Positions 11,476-23,548 of a stretch of 64,000 nt of DNA are shown in pieces (position 1 is the first letter of the stretch; every line of letters begins with the position of its first letter). Below the pieces are notes generated by a model. It was not told the origin of the DNA and ran no database searches. It saw nothing but the letters and a program-made list of their open reading frames with translations. The translations under genes and the position numbers were made by a program. The DNA comes from Vitellaria paradoxa (lineage: Eukaryota; Streptophyta; Magnoliopsida; Ericales; Sapotaceae). Location of the stretch: positions 6,056,363-6,120,362 of the forward strand of contig CM034238.1 in NCBI GenBank assembly GCA_019916065.1, given 5' to 3'.

Positions 11476-13594
11476 GTGTGTTGTATGCATGTGTGAGTGT
11501 ACACTTTGAGAGCAAGTTTAAGTGCGAACAAAGGCAACTCAACTCATCAGTACAAGAATTTTTTTGTTGGTTTTTTTTTTTTTTTCTGGCTTTGGACTTA
11601 GCTCAAAAAATCAAACCGCAAGCCATTATGATTGCCCAAAACATTCCCCCATGGGCCAAACTCAGCTTGTTCACAAAGCTTTTGCTAGCTTTTTGATAAG
11701 GACACATATGAGAGAGGGAGGGGGGAGAGAGAGAGAGAGAGAGAGATGAACCCATCACAACCCCTTTTTTTACTTGGTTGTCTGGGGAAGATGATTTCTA
11801 TATTGGCAAAGAGAGTTAACTGCCAAGCATTTATGAATATTGTTGGGGCGATGTAGCTTTTGAGTAAAGCTAATGATACCATATAAGTATATATATGTCC
11901 CCGCATCAAAAGTCAAAACAAAAAGCTCAAAATGAGTCAACAACACTCGTTTTATTTAAAAAAAAAAAGGTACGAGATGTTAAAAAAAGGCGTTGAAGAT
12001 GAATTTCGCATTCACGAGGGAAGAACTTGCGGCCGAGTGGAGATACCACTTAATGCCGCACAAATGTGATGAAAGCTCAATAAATGAATTTAACGTGTGC
12101 GCCCGCCTTTTTATTAATTTAACGTCTTTGGAAGGAATTTGTTGGACTTGTCTTTAAGCTTATTTGTGAAATTTAGTATTCGTTTGGAAAAAAAAAAACA
12201 AAAAAACAAAAAAAAAAAACTTCACAAATTTTTAAATCATTTCAATCAAATTTTGTTGTCTATTATTTTTGCATCATATTAACCCGATCTTTTAATTTTT
12301 TTTTTTAACTTTTTTAGGACTCCAACCGTCTCTTTAATGTCAACAAAGTTGAGAATTTACTAGGTTTACGGGTGAGCAGATTGTTGGGTCTAAGAATGAC
12401 AAAGGTTTACGGGTACGTAGATGAGGCCGCAGACAGAAAGTAAAGGAGAGAAAATGTTTGTTTTATGCATACGCATAAAAATGAATTTTTAGGAGGAAAA
12501 ATTGAGTTAAAATAAAAAATAATAAAAAAGTATACATAAAAGCGACGAGCGTAAATTTTTTTAAGCTTTTTCAAACACTTTCAAATTTTTATAAACTTTT
12601 GACTATTCTCATTTTTTTGTACATTTATTTAAAAACTATAAATTTTACAATTTTTACTAAATTTTGCAAACTTTTATCAATTTTTCTGATTAAAAAGATT
12701 CAAACAGGCAAGTTTGGAACAAATTTTTGTCAAAAAGTTGAAATTCAACTTCTAAATACTAAAATACTAAAAAGTAACTGACATAATCTCTTTCTTAAGA
12801 TTTCACCTTCCAAACGCCTCACAAAGGTGGTAAGCAGTAATGGCTTTATTGCCTCCCCTGCACATTTACCAGGTTCAAGCCAGAACTGCAACTTCCAACC
12901 CCAACATGCGATGTACTCAAAATATACACATTCACGTGGAAGTTTATGCAATAAATTCTAAACCTTCAATCACAATTCCAGACTCCATCCAATTATCAGT
13001 GCTATCACTTACTTGAACTTGGAAATTCTCAATGAGCATGAAAAGCCCATGGAATCATCTTTTTAATCAGGGGTTAATTATCTTTAGACCTCTATACTTA
13101 AAAAGTAAAAATCACTTGCATCTTCTAAGTTTAAAAAATTCATCTTTATGCCACTCAAACTTTAGACTAAAATGAAACTATTAAAAAACCTATCAAAAAT
13201 AAGATCTTACCTTTTAATAACTTTGAAAAATATACTTACATTTTGAAGTTTATATTACCTATACTTATAACCCATGATTCTGTTTGATTTTTAGTAAGCA
13301 TTTTTGTCTTTTTACATAAAAAATTTATAGTTTCACTTTAGTCTCAAGTACGAATAGCAGAAAAGCAAAATTTTGAAATTCAGGAGTATGAGTAATTCAT
13401 CAACTTTAATTAAAAAAAAAAAAAGAAAAAATTAAACTACAAATGAATGAAAATACAGAACCCCAATTCTCTGGGTTTTCAAATAACAATGTACTCGATG
13501 AAAACGAATTGGGAAACAGAAGCCTCAAATACAAGGTTACAGTCCCGTCTCCCTCCCTGATGGAATATTGGTACACTATGGTTTTACTAGCAAC

Positions 13595-16500
13595 TTAAAA
13601 AAGCCGTGATAAGGATGCCCTAGTCCTGGTGGCGCAGATCCACTGCCTCGGGATCTCAAGGTCATCGCCACTAACTGTCGGTATATGCCAACTACCCTGC
13701 TCCGACTCCTGCATTTAGAACAAGACACGGATATTACCGACGATCCCGACACGACACGAGATGAATACGTTAAATCAAAACGTCGTCTGATTTTAACGTA
13801 CATTAATTATTCAGCGTGTTTGTTAAATTTTAAGAAATTTTAGAATAAATAGAAGCGTCACTAATTATGAACCCAGAGTCCCAAACATGATACTTAACCA
13901 TCAAAATCACCGGGTTCGTGTGAAAATAAGCTATAAAGAAGAAATCAGCAATTAACATTGAGGAGCAAAGGGGAAACCATTGGTTGAAAAGTTCACCTGA
14001 ATGACAATCGAATATGGTGGAGGCATGTGGAGGATTGGCCCATGACTGGAGACCGTCAACCGGACCTGCAAATTATAGGCAGAAAAGATAGAATGGAAAA
14101 TTTTTCATTTATTCTGAATGGGGATATATGTACAGGGCAAGCATGAAATGGAAAAATTTTCGTTTATTCTGAATATAGGGCGTAGGTTGTCCGAGACTCA
14201 GAAGACCAGAGTGTCCGTGATCAACTCAAAGCCGACTTGAGGGTGACACCAAAAAGCAAGGACTGAAAGGAAAGCTGGGAGAATATTTTAATACGGCCAA
14301 AACCAGAGGTGAGAAAATGAACGGAAGTAATTACTGATAATATAAGTCGGTACACTGTAACAGTTCACCATTGGAAATATATATATTTTCAGGCTAAGTG
14401 AAGTGTTATTTAGAATGTGACTGAGCTAATGTTTCCTTGTACTAGAGGTGGGTAGCATTGCCAATTTCTGTCCAATGGCGTAGTGAAGGGATAAAAATGG
14501 AAAATTTAAGGGTTATTTACTTCACCCAACGCATCCCCAAAGTCTCTTTATTGTCATATTACACATGGGCAAGTTGCCTTTTTATTGGGAAAAAATAAAA
14601 AAAAAGAAGGTTTTTTTGAGCAACACCGAAAAAAAAAAGGCTTAAAAAAATAGGAGGTAATTACACTTTACACCATTAGGGTTTGACCCAAAAACACATG
14701 CCTCTTAGTTTAAAAGTTAATACATAACCCCCTCATGATTTAGACTGAAGTACAAAACTGCCAGAAAATATTAAATTTAATTAGATTTATATCAACGTGC
14801 CATATTGTAGTTTTAGGAGTTTTTTTCACGACCTAATATCATATTATCCCAATTCCCAAATTAAATTAAAGAGAATGGCATTTTTTCTTTTTTCTTTCTT
14901 TCTTTTTTTTTGGGGGGGGGGGGGGAAGGAAAGAATAATTTTATTTCCTTAAAAAAAAATGTAAAGATCTTACAATACCTGGTGTTTCTCTTTCCATCGT
15001 GGGAAAAAACTAGTCCCTAACAGTTGGAACAAGTGATCCCTCATCTCATCATTTGTCACCAGCAAACACTTGCAACTAACAGCAGCAAATAACCAATACC
15101 TGAAACATTGGAATGTGAACTAAAAATTAGGAAGACGGTTTAATTTGCCATTGAAAAGAATTTTTCACAAGTGTCACCTTATCTAAGGCCACGAGAAATA
15201 TTAAAGACAGTTAGTTTTCCATTAACAATTAATTGAGAAATTGGTGGAGGACAAACACCCTAGAATCCATTTCCTCCATTTGTTTCGTAAGCTCTTTTGC
15301 TCTAACACAGAGTCTAAGAAATCCCACTCAACATGATCATAAGCTTTTTCAAAGTCAATGTTAAAAACAAAACCTTCTTTATACTATTGGCCCTATAATC
15401 TCCAACAAATTCATTGGCGATCAACACACCACCAAAGAACTATCCACCATTCATAAAAGCACTTTGCACTTTAGATTAGGGGTGTTATGAAAAACCGAAA
15501 AACCGGACCGACCGAAAAAACTGGACCTAACTAGATTTTTTAAATCGATTTTTTTAAATCTGATTTGGTTCCGGTTTGAAAAATCTTAATTTTTTGAAAC
15601 CGGTTCGGTTTTCGGTTTTGAGGGTTTTACAACCGAACCGGACCGAACCGAACCGGTTATAATACGAACATGTAGCAAAATGTAGTGGCTGCACTAGCTG
15701 AGGCTCAAACTCATCCCAAAGTTAAATCAGGCGGTGACTTTTGAATTGGTGCTTTTTATTAGGGATGTGAAGCTCGAGTACAAGACCCTAAAGGAGAAAG
15801 TGAAGGAGTACAACAGAAAAGATGCCCAATTTTATGGCAATATCTTCGCAAAGATTAACAAATTAGAGAAAGTTAAAACTACTGTGAGTAGACAGTGTGC
15901 TTTTGTACTCTCCTGCCTTCTGAATCGAAGGCTTATTAATAATAATACTTTGCTGGTTCATGTGTTCAATATGATTAATTGCACTCTGCTTGTGCTCGTG
16001 TTCAATATAATTAGACTAGAATGAAAATTGGATTGAAACCGGAACCGGATTAAAATCGAACCGACACCGGTTGAACCGAAACCGAATTATATCAACCGAT
16101 TCTGGTTTTGAAAATTTTTAAACCGAAAATTCGGTTTGGTCTCATAAATAGCTCAAAACCGGACCAAACTGGACCGGTATCACCCCTAGTTTAGATATTG
16201 TACCACTCTAGCAAGAACCTTTGCTAGAATCTCGCATAGGGAGGAGAATAAGTTAATTGAGAGGTATAATGACCCACGCCACGTCACTACCCTTGGATGA
16301 CACCAACCCTGCAACAAGCCTAATGGCGTGGCGACAACAACACCGCCGCAGGGACTTAGGGAGAAATGATCCATCTCTCAACTCTCATTCTCACGTGACC
16401 TCCCTAGGGGCATTCCAACTTGGAGGCATCTCATGCCCTGTGGTGACCCTTATATGCATAAGGATTATCTCCTCAAGTCAAGAGGACTCTTAGTGGTGAG

Positions 16501-18150
16501 ATCCCGAAGGTATCCCCACAAACACATTACCACACGCTAGACCATTGGAGACAAGTGAATCATTGACTAGAGTTAGGAGATTCATTGAGGTCTTCCCTCA
16601 ACTGGCCTAAGAAGAGAGAGAACCCATGCCCTTGACACCCTAATTAACACCCTCAACCATCATCACTAGCAGGTGGCACCTTCCTATTCAATCTCAAATC
16701 CCAACACCTCAAATGCATCAATATCCCCAACTGACGCTGAGGAGTTGTCTCCATCACCCCCCCCCCCCAAAAAACAAAAAAAAACAAAAAAAAAAAAGCA
16801 CTTCTGATACACTCAACCCCTTATGCCTTTATCATCATAAGCCTACTTTCCCGCTAAGACCAATGGACTATAAATATCCCAACCTTCCACATTTAAGAAG
16901 CATGTATTATCTCATCTACCAAGTCTCTCTCTCTCTCTCTCTCTCTCTCTGGGCTGTCCTAATTCTCAACCCACTCACCTCCTGCGAGTCTCGCAATTGA
17001 AGGCGATCAACATTATTCCTAACCCATTGGACCGTCCTGCTCAATGCTGATCCCCAAGAGGAAGAAAAGCTTTCTCCCATCAAATACAAGATGCTTACCT
17101 ACACACAACATAGGGATTGGCATACTTTTGGGTGAAAGTCCTTCTCTCTAAGAGGATGATTCATTTTGGTAATGAGACATGAAAGTTGCATTAGTGCAAG
17201 CGTTAGCAACTCCAGTATGAAAATAATCGTCAAACACTTTCACTAGATCAGGTTTAACAACCTCCCAGCAATCCTGTAAAAAATGCTGGATAGCCCATCA
17301 GGTCCAAAAGCCTTATCTCTAGCACTCTCAAAGCATTCCTTCTTTAGGACCTCCTCAATAAACTCAAAGAAGAGACAGTTTTATACAACAACCTGCAAAA
17401 CAGTCCTCCCATATATGGCATTGTAAGCCCAACCTCCAACAAATTGCCCACCTAAAAACAAAGAAGTGCTGATAAACAATGCCCTTTAAATCTCTTCCTT
17501 GACCAAACGGAATTTCCTTCTTCGAAAATGCATTTTCCCTGACTGTCTCTATATATTTTACTACTTTTGAACAATATTATTTTCTAGTATCCCAATCTCT
17601 GAAATGTTCTTTGAATTGCTTCCTTCTTTATGGCCTCAAGATTTTTGCAGAACGCAAAAAAAATTTAGAGAAATAATCTCCATTTATTTCCATCATTTTT
17701 TCATCAAGTTGTAACTGAAACCCATGAAGTGCGAGATGGGGGCCATTTACCCAGGATCTCCAATCACCTCTGAGTTTCTGCAAGTCCATGGAAACCTTAA
17801 TTACATGTTTGACACAAAATTGGCAGTTGGTTTCCACATAACAAAAGTTAGGCATCAATATTAGATACACAAAATTGTTTCGACAAAAGAAAAAAAGGGA
17901 AGAAAAAAGAAATATTGTTCACTGCATCAAATATATAGCAGCGGAAGCATCTCAAAAGGCAAAAATAAATTAGCTATCGACATTAGATAAGTGAATTCCC
18001 TTCGTGTAGAAAAACACATTTTCCTTGATAATTCAATATATTTTACTATTTTAGAACAATTTTTTTTTTATTTATTGGGATTCCAATCTTTGAAATGTTC
18101 TTTGAATTGCTCCCTTCCTTATGGCCTCAAGATTTTGCAGAATGCCAAAA

Positions 18151-18181
<31 letters not shown>

Positions 18182-21100
18182 TAAATAAATACTGGGAGAA
18201 ATAATCTCCATCATTTATTCCCATCATTTTTTCACCAAGCTGTACTTAAAAAAACCCATGAAGTGCGAGATGGGGGCCATTTACCCTGGATCTCCCATCT
18301 TCTGCAAGTCCATGGAAACCTTAATTACATGTTTGACAAAAAATTGACAGTTTCCACATAACAAAAGTTAGGTATCAACTTTAGATACAAAAGCTATCAA
18401 AATTAGATACACAAAATTGTTTCCCCACCCAAAAAAAAAAAAAAAGTTCACTGCATCAAATATATAGCAATGGAAGCATGAATTATGAAAAATACAAAAC
18501 AAAATAAAAACTTAGGCACATTAGCCTAACCCATATATTTCAAGAAAAGAGATCTTACCAATCATCATTTGAACCATAAGGAGTAACATAAAGCGCATGG
18601 GATTTATTCCAATAGTTTAACAGCTTCTTGTTATTAGGATTCTGGGCTGGACCACCAGTGACGCGGTTTCTATGCAAAATAACAAGTGGTAATCTCTTTG
18701 ATGGGCTCATTTGACGCAATTGATTTACAATAGAATTAAGCTACAGACAAAAGAAATGATTAAGAATCCAATTAGTGTGATTCCAAATTTGAGGAAGAGA
18801 TAGTCTTGTTAAAGATTGTGAAATCAACCATATTACCCGAGAAAAGCTGAAACTATGTCGATCCTTAAGCCCCAAATTTGCACCATCTACAACTGCATCA
18901 AATGGACCATGCTGCTGCAGCCACTCCTGCATGAGTGCACCTTCTAGGTTAGTCAAATGCCACCAACAACCTTTTATGCATGGAATGCCTGAATCATACA
19001 CAAGCAGCAAATATCGGACTTTGACTAAGGCACTGAATACAATCTTCAACAGTAAAATTATTAGGTATACTGATCATTTTCAGACAAATGTCTCAGGCCT
19101 AGCAGTAACTTGAAAGCATAATTATACATTCTTCTCCCGTGCAAAAATTTAATGAAAAGAGATGTCAGCGTAGTATAAAAGGTAAGATATTTAAAAAAAA
19201 TTAAAAAAAAAAAAGAGGACCTGTGTCCAACTCACAAACCCCCCATGGCCCCACCTGGAGTGCCATATTTTGCCAACAAATTCCAATTTTTTCCAAAATT
19301 TGTGCATTCTATATATTAGAAAAATAGTGTGAATATTAAAATTCAAATGTACATCTCCAAAAATTCAACCTATAACTCATAAACAAATTCAAATTTTTGA
19401 CGTCTTGGAATTTTTTAAAAGTCTAATAAAGGAAAGATTAATACGTATAATTTACATTCTTCACACTTGCAATATGTTTCATGTATTTCTAAGTCATGAA
19501 TGCAAATATCTCCCAAGTGATGCGTATGGTTCTAAGAAAAATTATATAGAATTCTTGTTTTTTGTTTAGAAATTTTAATGCTTGCAGATGGAAGGCTGCG
19601 TATATCTGACCTTCCCTAGAGATTTGTGCATTGGCTTGCGCTGTCTTTATAAACATATGCCACACAAACATGACAACTTCACAGAAAGTGTATGTGCTTC
19701 TTATGTTAACCATTTGACAGGGTATTTAAAAACATGCAACGTTACCCAAAAATTATGATTCTTGCATGTGTTTGTCCAATCATGGAGAAGGGCCTAGCCA
19801 CATGTTAGCGGTGGGTTGAACAAATAAATAATTTACACTTCTCTCTAATAACTAAAAGATATTACATGATTTAATTGAACAAAAGGAGCTGGAAGACTTC
19901 TTATTGGATTCCTTTATAGTCATTACAGTGCATTTCAAACCGTTAGTTCATCATTCAATTTAAATAGCTTAATATCCAATATATTTCCAAAGAGGCCTTC
20001 GGACCTAATTTGCTTCAATAAATTTCAAGTGACAAAATTTAAAATCATTCGTCGAGGAAAAAATATTTAAGGATCTCAAGTATTCATGTGATAAAATACC
20101 AAGAAGCACAGCGTAGTCTACCAAAATTTCCACCAGAAGGCATAAATCAGTAACAAATATTTGAACAACTAAATTGCAGTCTAGTGAGTCAAGCTCCAAA
20201 TTCAGAAGTAATACGAGGTGATAAGGTAAAAAGTAATTGCAACACTGTAAGTGAGATAAACTGTTGTATAAATCAATCACCGAAAAAAAAAAAATTATTG
20301 TTATACCTGAAACAGCATAAAATTTGCTTTAACCTCTCTTTGGCAAGCCAAATTGGTCAATGACTTAGCAAAGTTTTCTGTCTCCTTAGGATCAATATCA
20401 ATGCAAACAAGCTTCTCTCTACATGATTGGCAAACACCCTTCTCATCCATCCGAGTCCTCACAACTCTCCAATTCCCATTTCCCAGCCACCCTTGCCCGT
20501 GCCACCCTCCTCCTCCCTTCACAACCCCCTCCCTCACCTTGTCCGCATCCCAATTCGCCTCTCCAACCTCCGCAGCCCTTTCCGACATAAACCAATCCTC
20601 CAGCGTCCCAGCGGTATCTTCCGCCACCTGCCTCACCGCAACCCGCGACCGATGTAGCATTTCATAAACTCTATCAGCCCTCTTGGCTTCGGCACTGACC
20701 TTCAGAAGAGCAGAAAGCTCAGGCCCTTCAGCCAAAACACCAGATTCAACCATGTGGGCATCAACCTCGTAAGCCTTATCAGCCAATCCCTTCCTGCAAA
20801 ATCCAAACAAAGCCGGTCCGTACGACCTCAACCTGGGCGGAATTCCGAAACCCTTCATCTGCTTTACCAAATCAAACGCCATTTCCAGGTCCTCCTTGGC
20901 AACTGCCAACCTCGCCAAACTCGTGAAAGTAGCTTCGTTCGGAGCAACTTTGTCAATACCCATTTGCTTAAAAATCTCAAAACCCCTCTCCAAACCCAAA
21001 TTCGACTCTTTCCCTTCCCCGTTCTCATTTCCACGAGAAGAAGAGCACAAATACAGCAATACATTGTAGTGGTATTGATTGAGATGAACTCCGCGGGTCC

Positions 21101-21458
21101 GAGCATCGTCGTACAGACGAAGGGCTTCGACCAGGTCGTCGTGCTTCGAGCACGTGTCCAACTTGTGCCGGAGAACTCCTTCGGGGCTCTCGCGGCGCGC
21201 TTTCTTCATTGCCCTGTTGGAAGGCGGCGGCCCGATTGACGGAGTGGGTTCGCGAGTGAGAGCTGCGGCGGTGGTGCAAAGATGGGTGGTCACTTTGCTC
21301 GTAGAGAAACGATTGTCGCTGCGAATCATAGCAGTAATAGGTTTGAGAGAACGGCGGTAATAGCGAACGGGTGAAGGATGAAATTGCTTGCTGGGGCAGA
21401 TCAGCAAGAGAATTGGGGCTTTGGCAAAGAAGGATATGCAGCCAGCGCGCAACGGCAT
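13595..21458 (-). CDS. PRORP1: Protein-only RNase P, organellar PRORP1 type
   Basis: Six exons on the minus strand: 21458-20307, 18926-18837, 18740-18559, 15099-14979, 14065-13997 and 13708-13595. Phases agree throughout and the product is 575 residues, close to Arabidopsis PRORP1. It removes 5' leaders from pre-tRNAs. An Arg/Ser-rich N-terminus (about residues 1-85) looks like an organelle transit peptide. A PPR region follows (about 95-290), then the zinc-site CQSC pair, then the NYN metallonuclease. Catalytic aspartates are present: FDAVVDGAN (D398), SNDDW (D473, D474) and TNDEMRDH (D492). The other zinc ligands are GSWHIP (H546) and QWICA (C563). The core looks fully active. Intron 3 (15100-18558) is packed with transposon debris. 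A TATA-like stretch at about 21466-21476 is oddly close to this ATG; Met44 at 21329 is an alternative start. Confidence 0.94.
15140..15476 (-). pseudogene. L1-type LINE reverse transcriptase fragment (core)
   Basis: The minus strand encodes KVQSAFMNGG, then IDFEKAYDHVEWDFLDSVLE, then KWRKWILGCLSS and SRGLR, which are conserved blocks of plant L1-type LINE reverse transcriptase. Frameshifts and stops break the frame. The copy lies in PRORP intron 3 and is cut at its upstream end by the hAT-like element at 15477-16188. Confidence 0.8.
15477..16188. mobile_element. Non-autonomous hAT-like element with a captured gene fragment
   Basis: Termini are TAGGGGTGTTA (left) and the inverse TATCACCCCTA (right), the typical plant hAT end. 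Flanks CTTTAGAT (15469-15476) and GTTTAGAT (16189-16196) match at 7 of 8 positions, as expected for an 8-bp hAT target duplication. Both subterminal regions are dense in CCGGTTCGGTT-type repeats. No transposase is present; the centre holds an exon-like fragment listed separately. The element sits inside an L1 LINE remnant. Confidence 0.8.
15763..15883 (+). pseudogene. Captured exon fragment resembling the FKBP62/ROF1 C-terminus
   Basis: Inside the hAT-like element the plus strand reads DVKLEYKTLKEKVKEYNRKD and then AQFYGNIFAKINKLEK, which I recognise as the C-terminal segment after the TPR domain of plant FKBP62/65 (ROF1/ROF2) peptidyl-prolyl isomerases. The block is bounded by an AG at 15761-15762 and a GTGAGT donor at 15884, so an exon with its splice sites was copied at the DNA level. 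There is no start codon or remaining domain, and it runs antisense to the PRORP gene. The family call is from memory of the motif. Confidence 0.6.
16197..17400 (-). pseudogene. L1-type LINE remnant, upstream half, interrupted
   Basis: On the minus strand, about 17400-17150 encodes a broken FIEEVLKKECFESARDKAFG block, the PDG motif, then KPDLVKVFDDYFHTGVANAC, all typical of the N-terminal part of L1-type reverse transcriptase. A second small block (16265-16197) reads LCEILAKVLARVVQYL. The roughly 890 bp between them (16266-17150) does not fit the reverse transcriptase and is probably another insertion. It contains a (CT)n run at about 16924-16951. Confidence 0.6.
17530..18480. repeat. Direct duplication of about 450 bp in PRORP intron 3
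   Basis: About 17530-17950 and 18015-18480 are diverged direct copies. Shared blocks include GAAATGTTCTTTGAATTGCT, TATGGCCTCAAGATTTT, AAGTGCGAGATGGGGGCCAT and TCACTGCATCAAATATATAG, in the same order. The downstream copy has gained an (AAT)n run at about 18151-18185. Noncoding. Confidence 0.75.
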
Positions 21459-23548
21459 CCCTGCTTATATATAAATTGTATGTGCGTGTGTGTGTGTGTG
21501 TATATATGTATATGAATTCTTCAGTTGTTGGTGAGCTTTTCAACTGAAGGGGTGCTTCGCATTCCGGGGAGACGATAGAGGATGACAACGGCGGTTCAAA
21601 CGGTCGGCAAAACCTAGTGGCCCCCGAAGTGATAACCCTTCCGGTTGGGTTCTTGGGCTCGAACCCGCTTTTCTAACCCGACACTTTTTTTTTTTTTTTT
21701 CTCTCTCTCTCTTTTTACTTCTATTTTAAATAATACTTGCCGGATTAGTGGGAATTTTAATAATCGAAAATTGAAATATTTAATATTTAATGTAAAAATA
21801 TTTAAACATTAAAAGTTAAATACCCAAAATAATAAAATGATCTATTAAAACAATGACATTAAGATATCTAAACTTAAATCCGTATGCAAAATAAAAATTT
21901 TGATAGAAAAACATTTTACATCAAAATCTTTTAAAAGTTCAAATTTAAATTTACATATAAAATAGAAACATTGCTAGAAAATTAAATAAACTGCATTAGA
22001 GTTTATTAAAAGTCATTAAAATATAGATTCACAAAAAAAAAAAATCCTAAATTTCATTCACTTTAATTCTGTTTGTTTTATACTAAATTAAGTTTTGAGA
22101 GGGTGTTTAGTTGATAAAAAATAGAAAAAAAAATACAATAAAAGTAAAAAAATGTGACATAAAGATGAGATGTGAAAATTTTGAATTAAATAAAAGTATA
22201 AAAAATAATTAAAATTAATAAATTTTAATAATTTTTGTAATGTCAAACAGGGCCAAATGCTAACACTTCAATTATATCAGATACGCATACAATAAATAAT
22301 TAAGGTTCTCTGCCACAACGTTGAGAATTACCACCGGTCAAGCCAAAACATCTGATGGGGATTTGTCTACGTAGATGTACTGGAAATTTCAATCAAAGAG
22401 AATGATCACGCCGAGCATACCTGGGGCTGGGTCGATGTACTAAAAATTTCCCCCCAACCTAAAATATATATAAAAAAAAAAAAACAACTCTTGCAAACAC
22501 TATTTTTTTCCTCTAAAAAGATTATGGTATCATTTGATTTGTTTTTTTATTTTTTATTTTTATTTTTTGTTTTAAGTGTATTTATTATTTTACACTTTTG
22601 AAAATAAAAAAACAGGTAAAACACGTTTGGTCACTTGTATTTTTAAAATTTATTTTGAAAAATAAAAAATGAATTTACATATGGAATAAAAAATAACAAA
22701 AAATCGTTTCAAGTATTTTCAACTCAAAATAAGAAAAATATCAAAATAAAGAAAATAGAGTATTTTCTGTTTATTTGTTTTGAGATTTTTAAAACATAAA
22801 ATACATAAAATAGAAAACAAAAAATAGAAAATAAGAAAAAAAATAACAAATGCCACCTAAAATGCACGCATCACTTCAGAGCAAGTGCATGATTCTTACA
22901 ACTAGTTGTTGACTAATGGCCAATTTCTGGGAAATTCTGCGGCAAGGAAATGGAGATAGGCGGTGGTCTCTTGGCAAATAGTGCTGGATTTATTATTATT
23001 GCCATCATTATCATCGTCTCAGTGATGTAATGACAAACATGATATTTCAGAGAGAAAACATGAGTACAGCATATCACTATTTAATCTAAATTAATTATTA
23101 TTTAATATATTTATTAAATTTTAAAATATTTGAGTATAAATACAAATCGACACATGTGGAGTTCAAGCATTATACAAAGCAACCAATTGACTCCCCTGTT
23201 CTCAAGCACCTCTGGTCTCTGCAGCTCCACGATGCTGTACTAAAGCTTCAAAATTCGAGAAAACAGCAACAAGTATGCTTGGTACAATTTTGTGACAACT
23301 TTAGACATGTATATGTATATATATTTGGCAAAGGGGATGCCAGGATGACGAACGTGGGGTTGTCCAGATCTGACCATCCTTCGGAGCTCGTGCTTCGCAC
23401 TACCGATGATTACAAAAGGGCAGAGGGATTCAATTTTGGGAAGCTCATTTGAGTGGACTGAACCAAAGCCTGTCACGACTTCTCAACTGCACTGCTTTAA
23501 TTTGCACATTTCTCTTTGGTTTTGGTCTTTTTAATTCCTCCCCAGCTC
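21459..23548. other. Intergenic region between PRORP and the ANTH gene
   Basis: The first about 150 bases are the PRORP promoter/5' UTR, including a TG run and a TATATATAA-type stretch at about 21466-21476. The remainder is AT-rich with a MITE at about 22528-22860. A 98-codon open frame near 23156-23452 has no recognisable motif and probably belongs to the 3' flank of the ANTH gene. Confidence 0.5.
22528..22860. mobile_element. MITE (TGGTATCATTTG ends)
   Basis: Begins near ATGGTATCATTTGATTTG and ends with the inverse-type CAAATGCCACC. The interior is A/T-rich with AACAAAAAATCGTTTCAAG and CTCAAAATAAGAAAAATAT. A diverged inverted copy lies at about 27520-27832, which supports a transposed family. 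No clear target duplication. Confidence 0.55.

Larger units (their letters stand above)
10599..13594. other. Intergenic region with a promoter-like segment and GA repeats
   Basis: No open frame here looks like a protein gene. A TATA box with a downstream G-run lies near 10750 (separate entry). GA microsatellites occur at about 11439-11472 and 11724-11746. The rest is AT-rich; around 13070-13400 is a stretch reminiscent of a decayed transposon. The segment before 13595 is the 3' flank of the PRORP gene. Confidence 0.5.

Noticed and set aside
16257..17000. Open frames between the two L1 blocks
   Set aside because: No domain recognised; low-complexity C-, A- and CT-runs suggest noncoding repeat DNA.
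23156..23452. 98-codon open frame between PRORP and the ANTH gene
   Set aside because: No recognisable domain, and codon use looks like noncoding DNA; kept only as a note in the intergenic entry.
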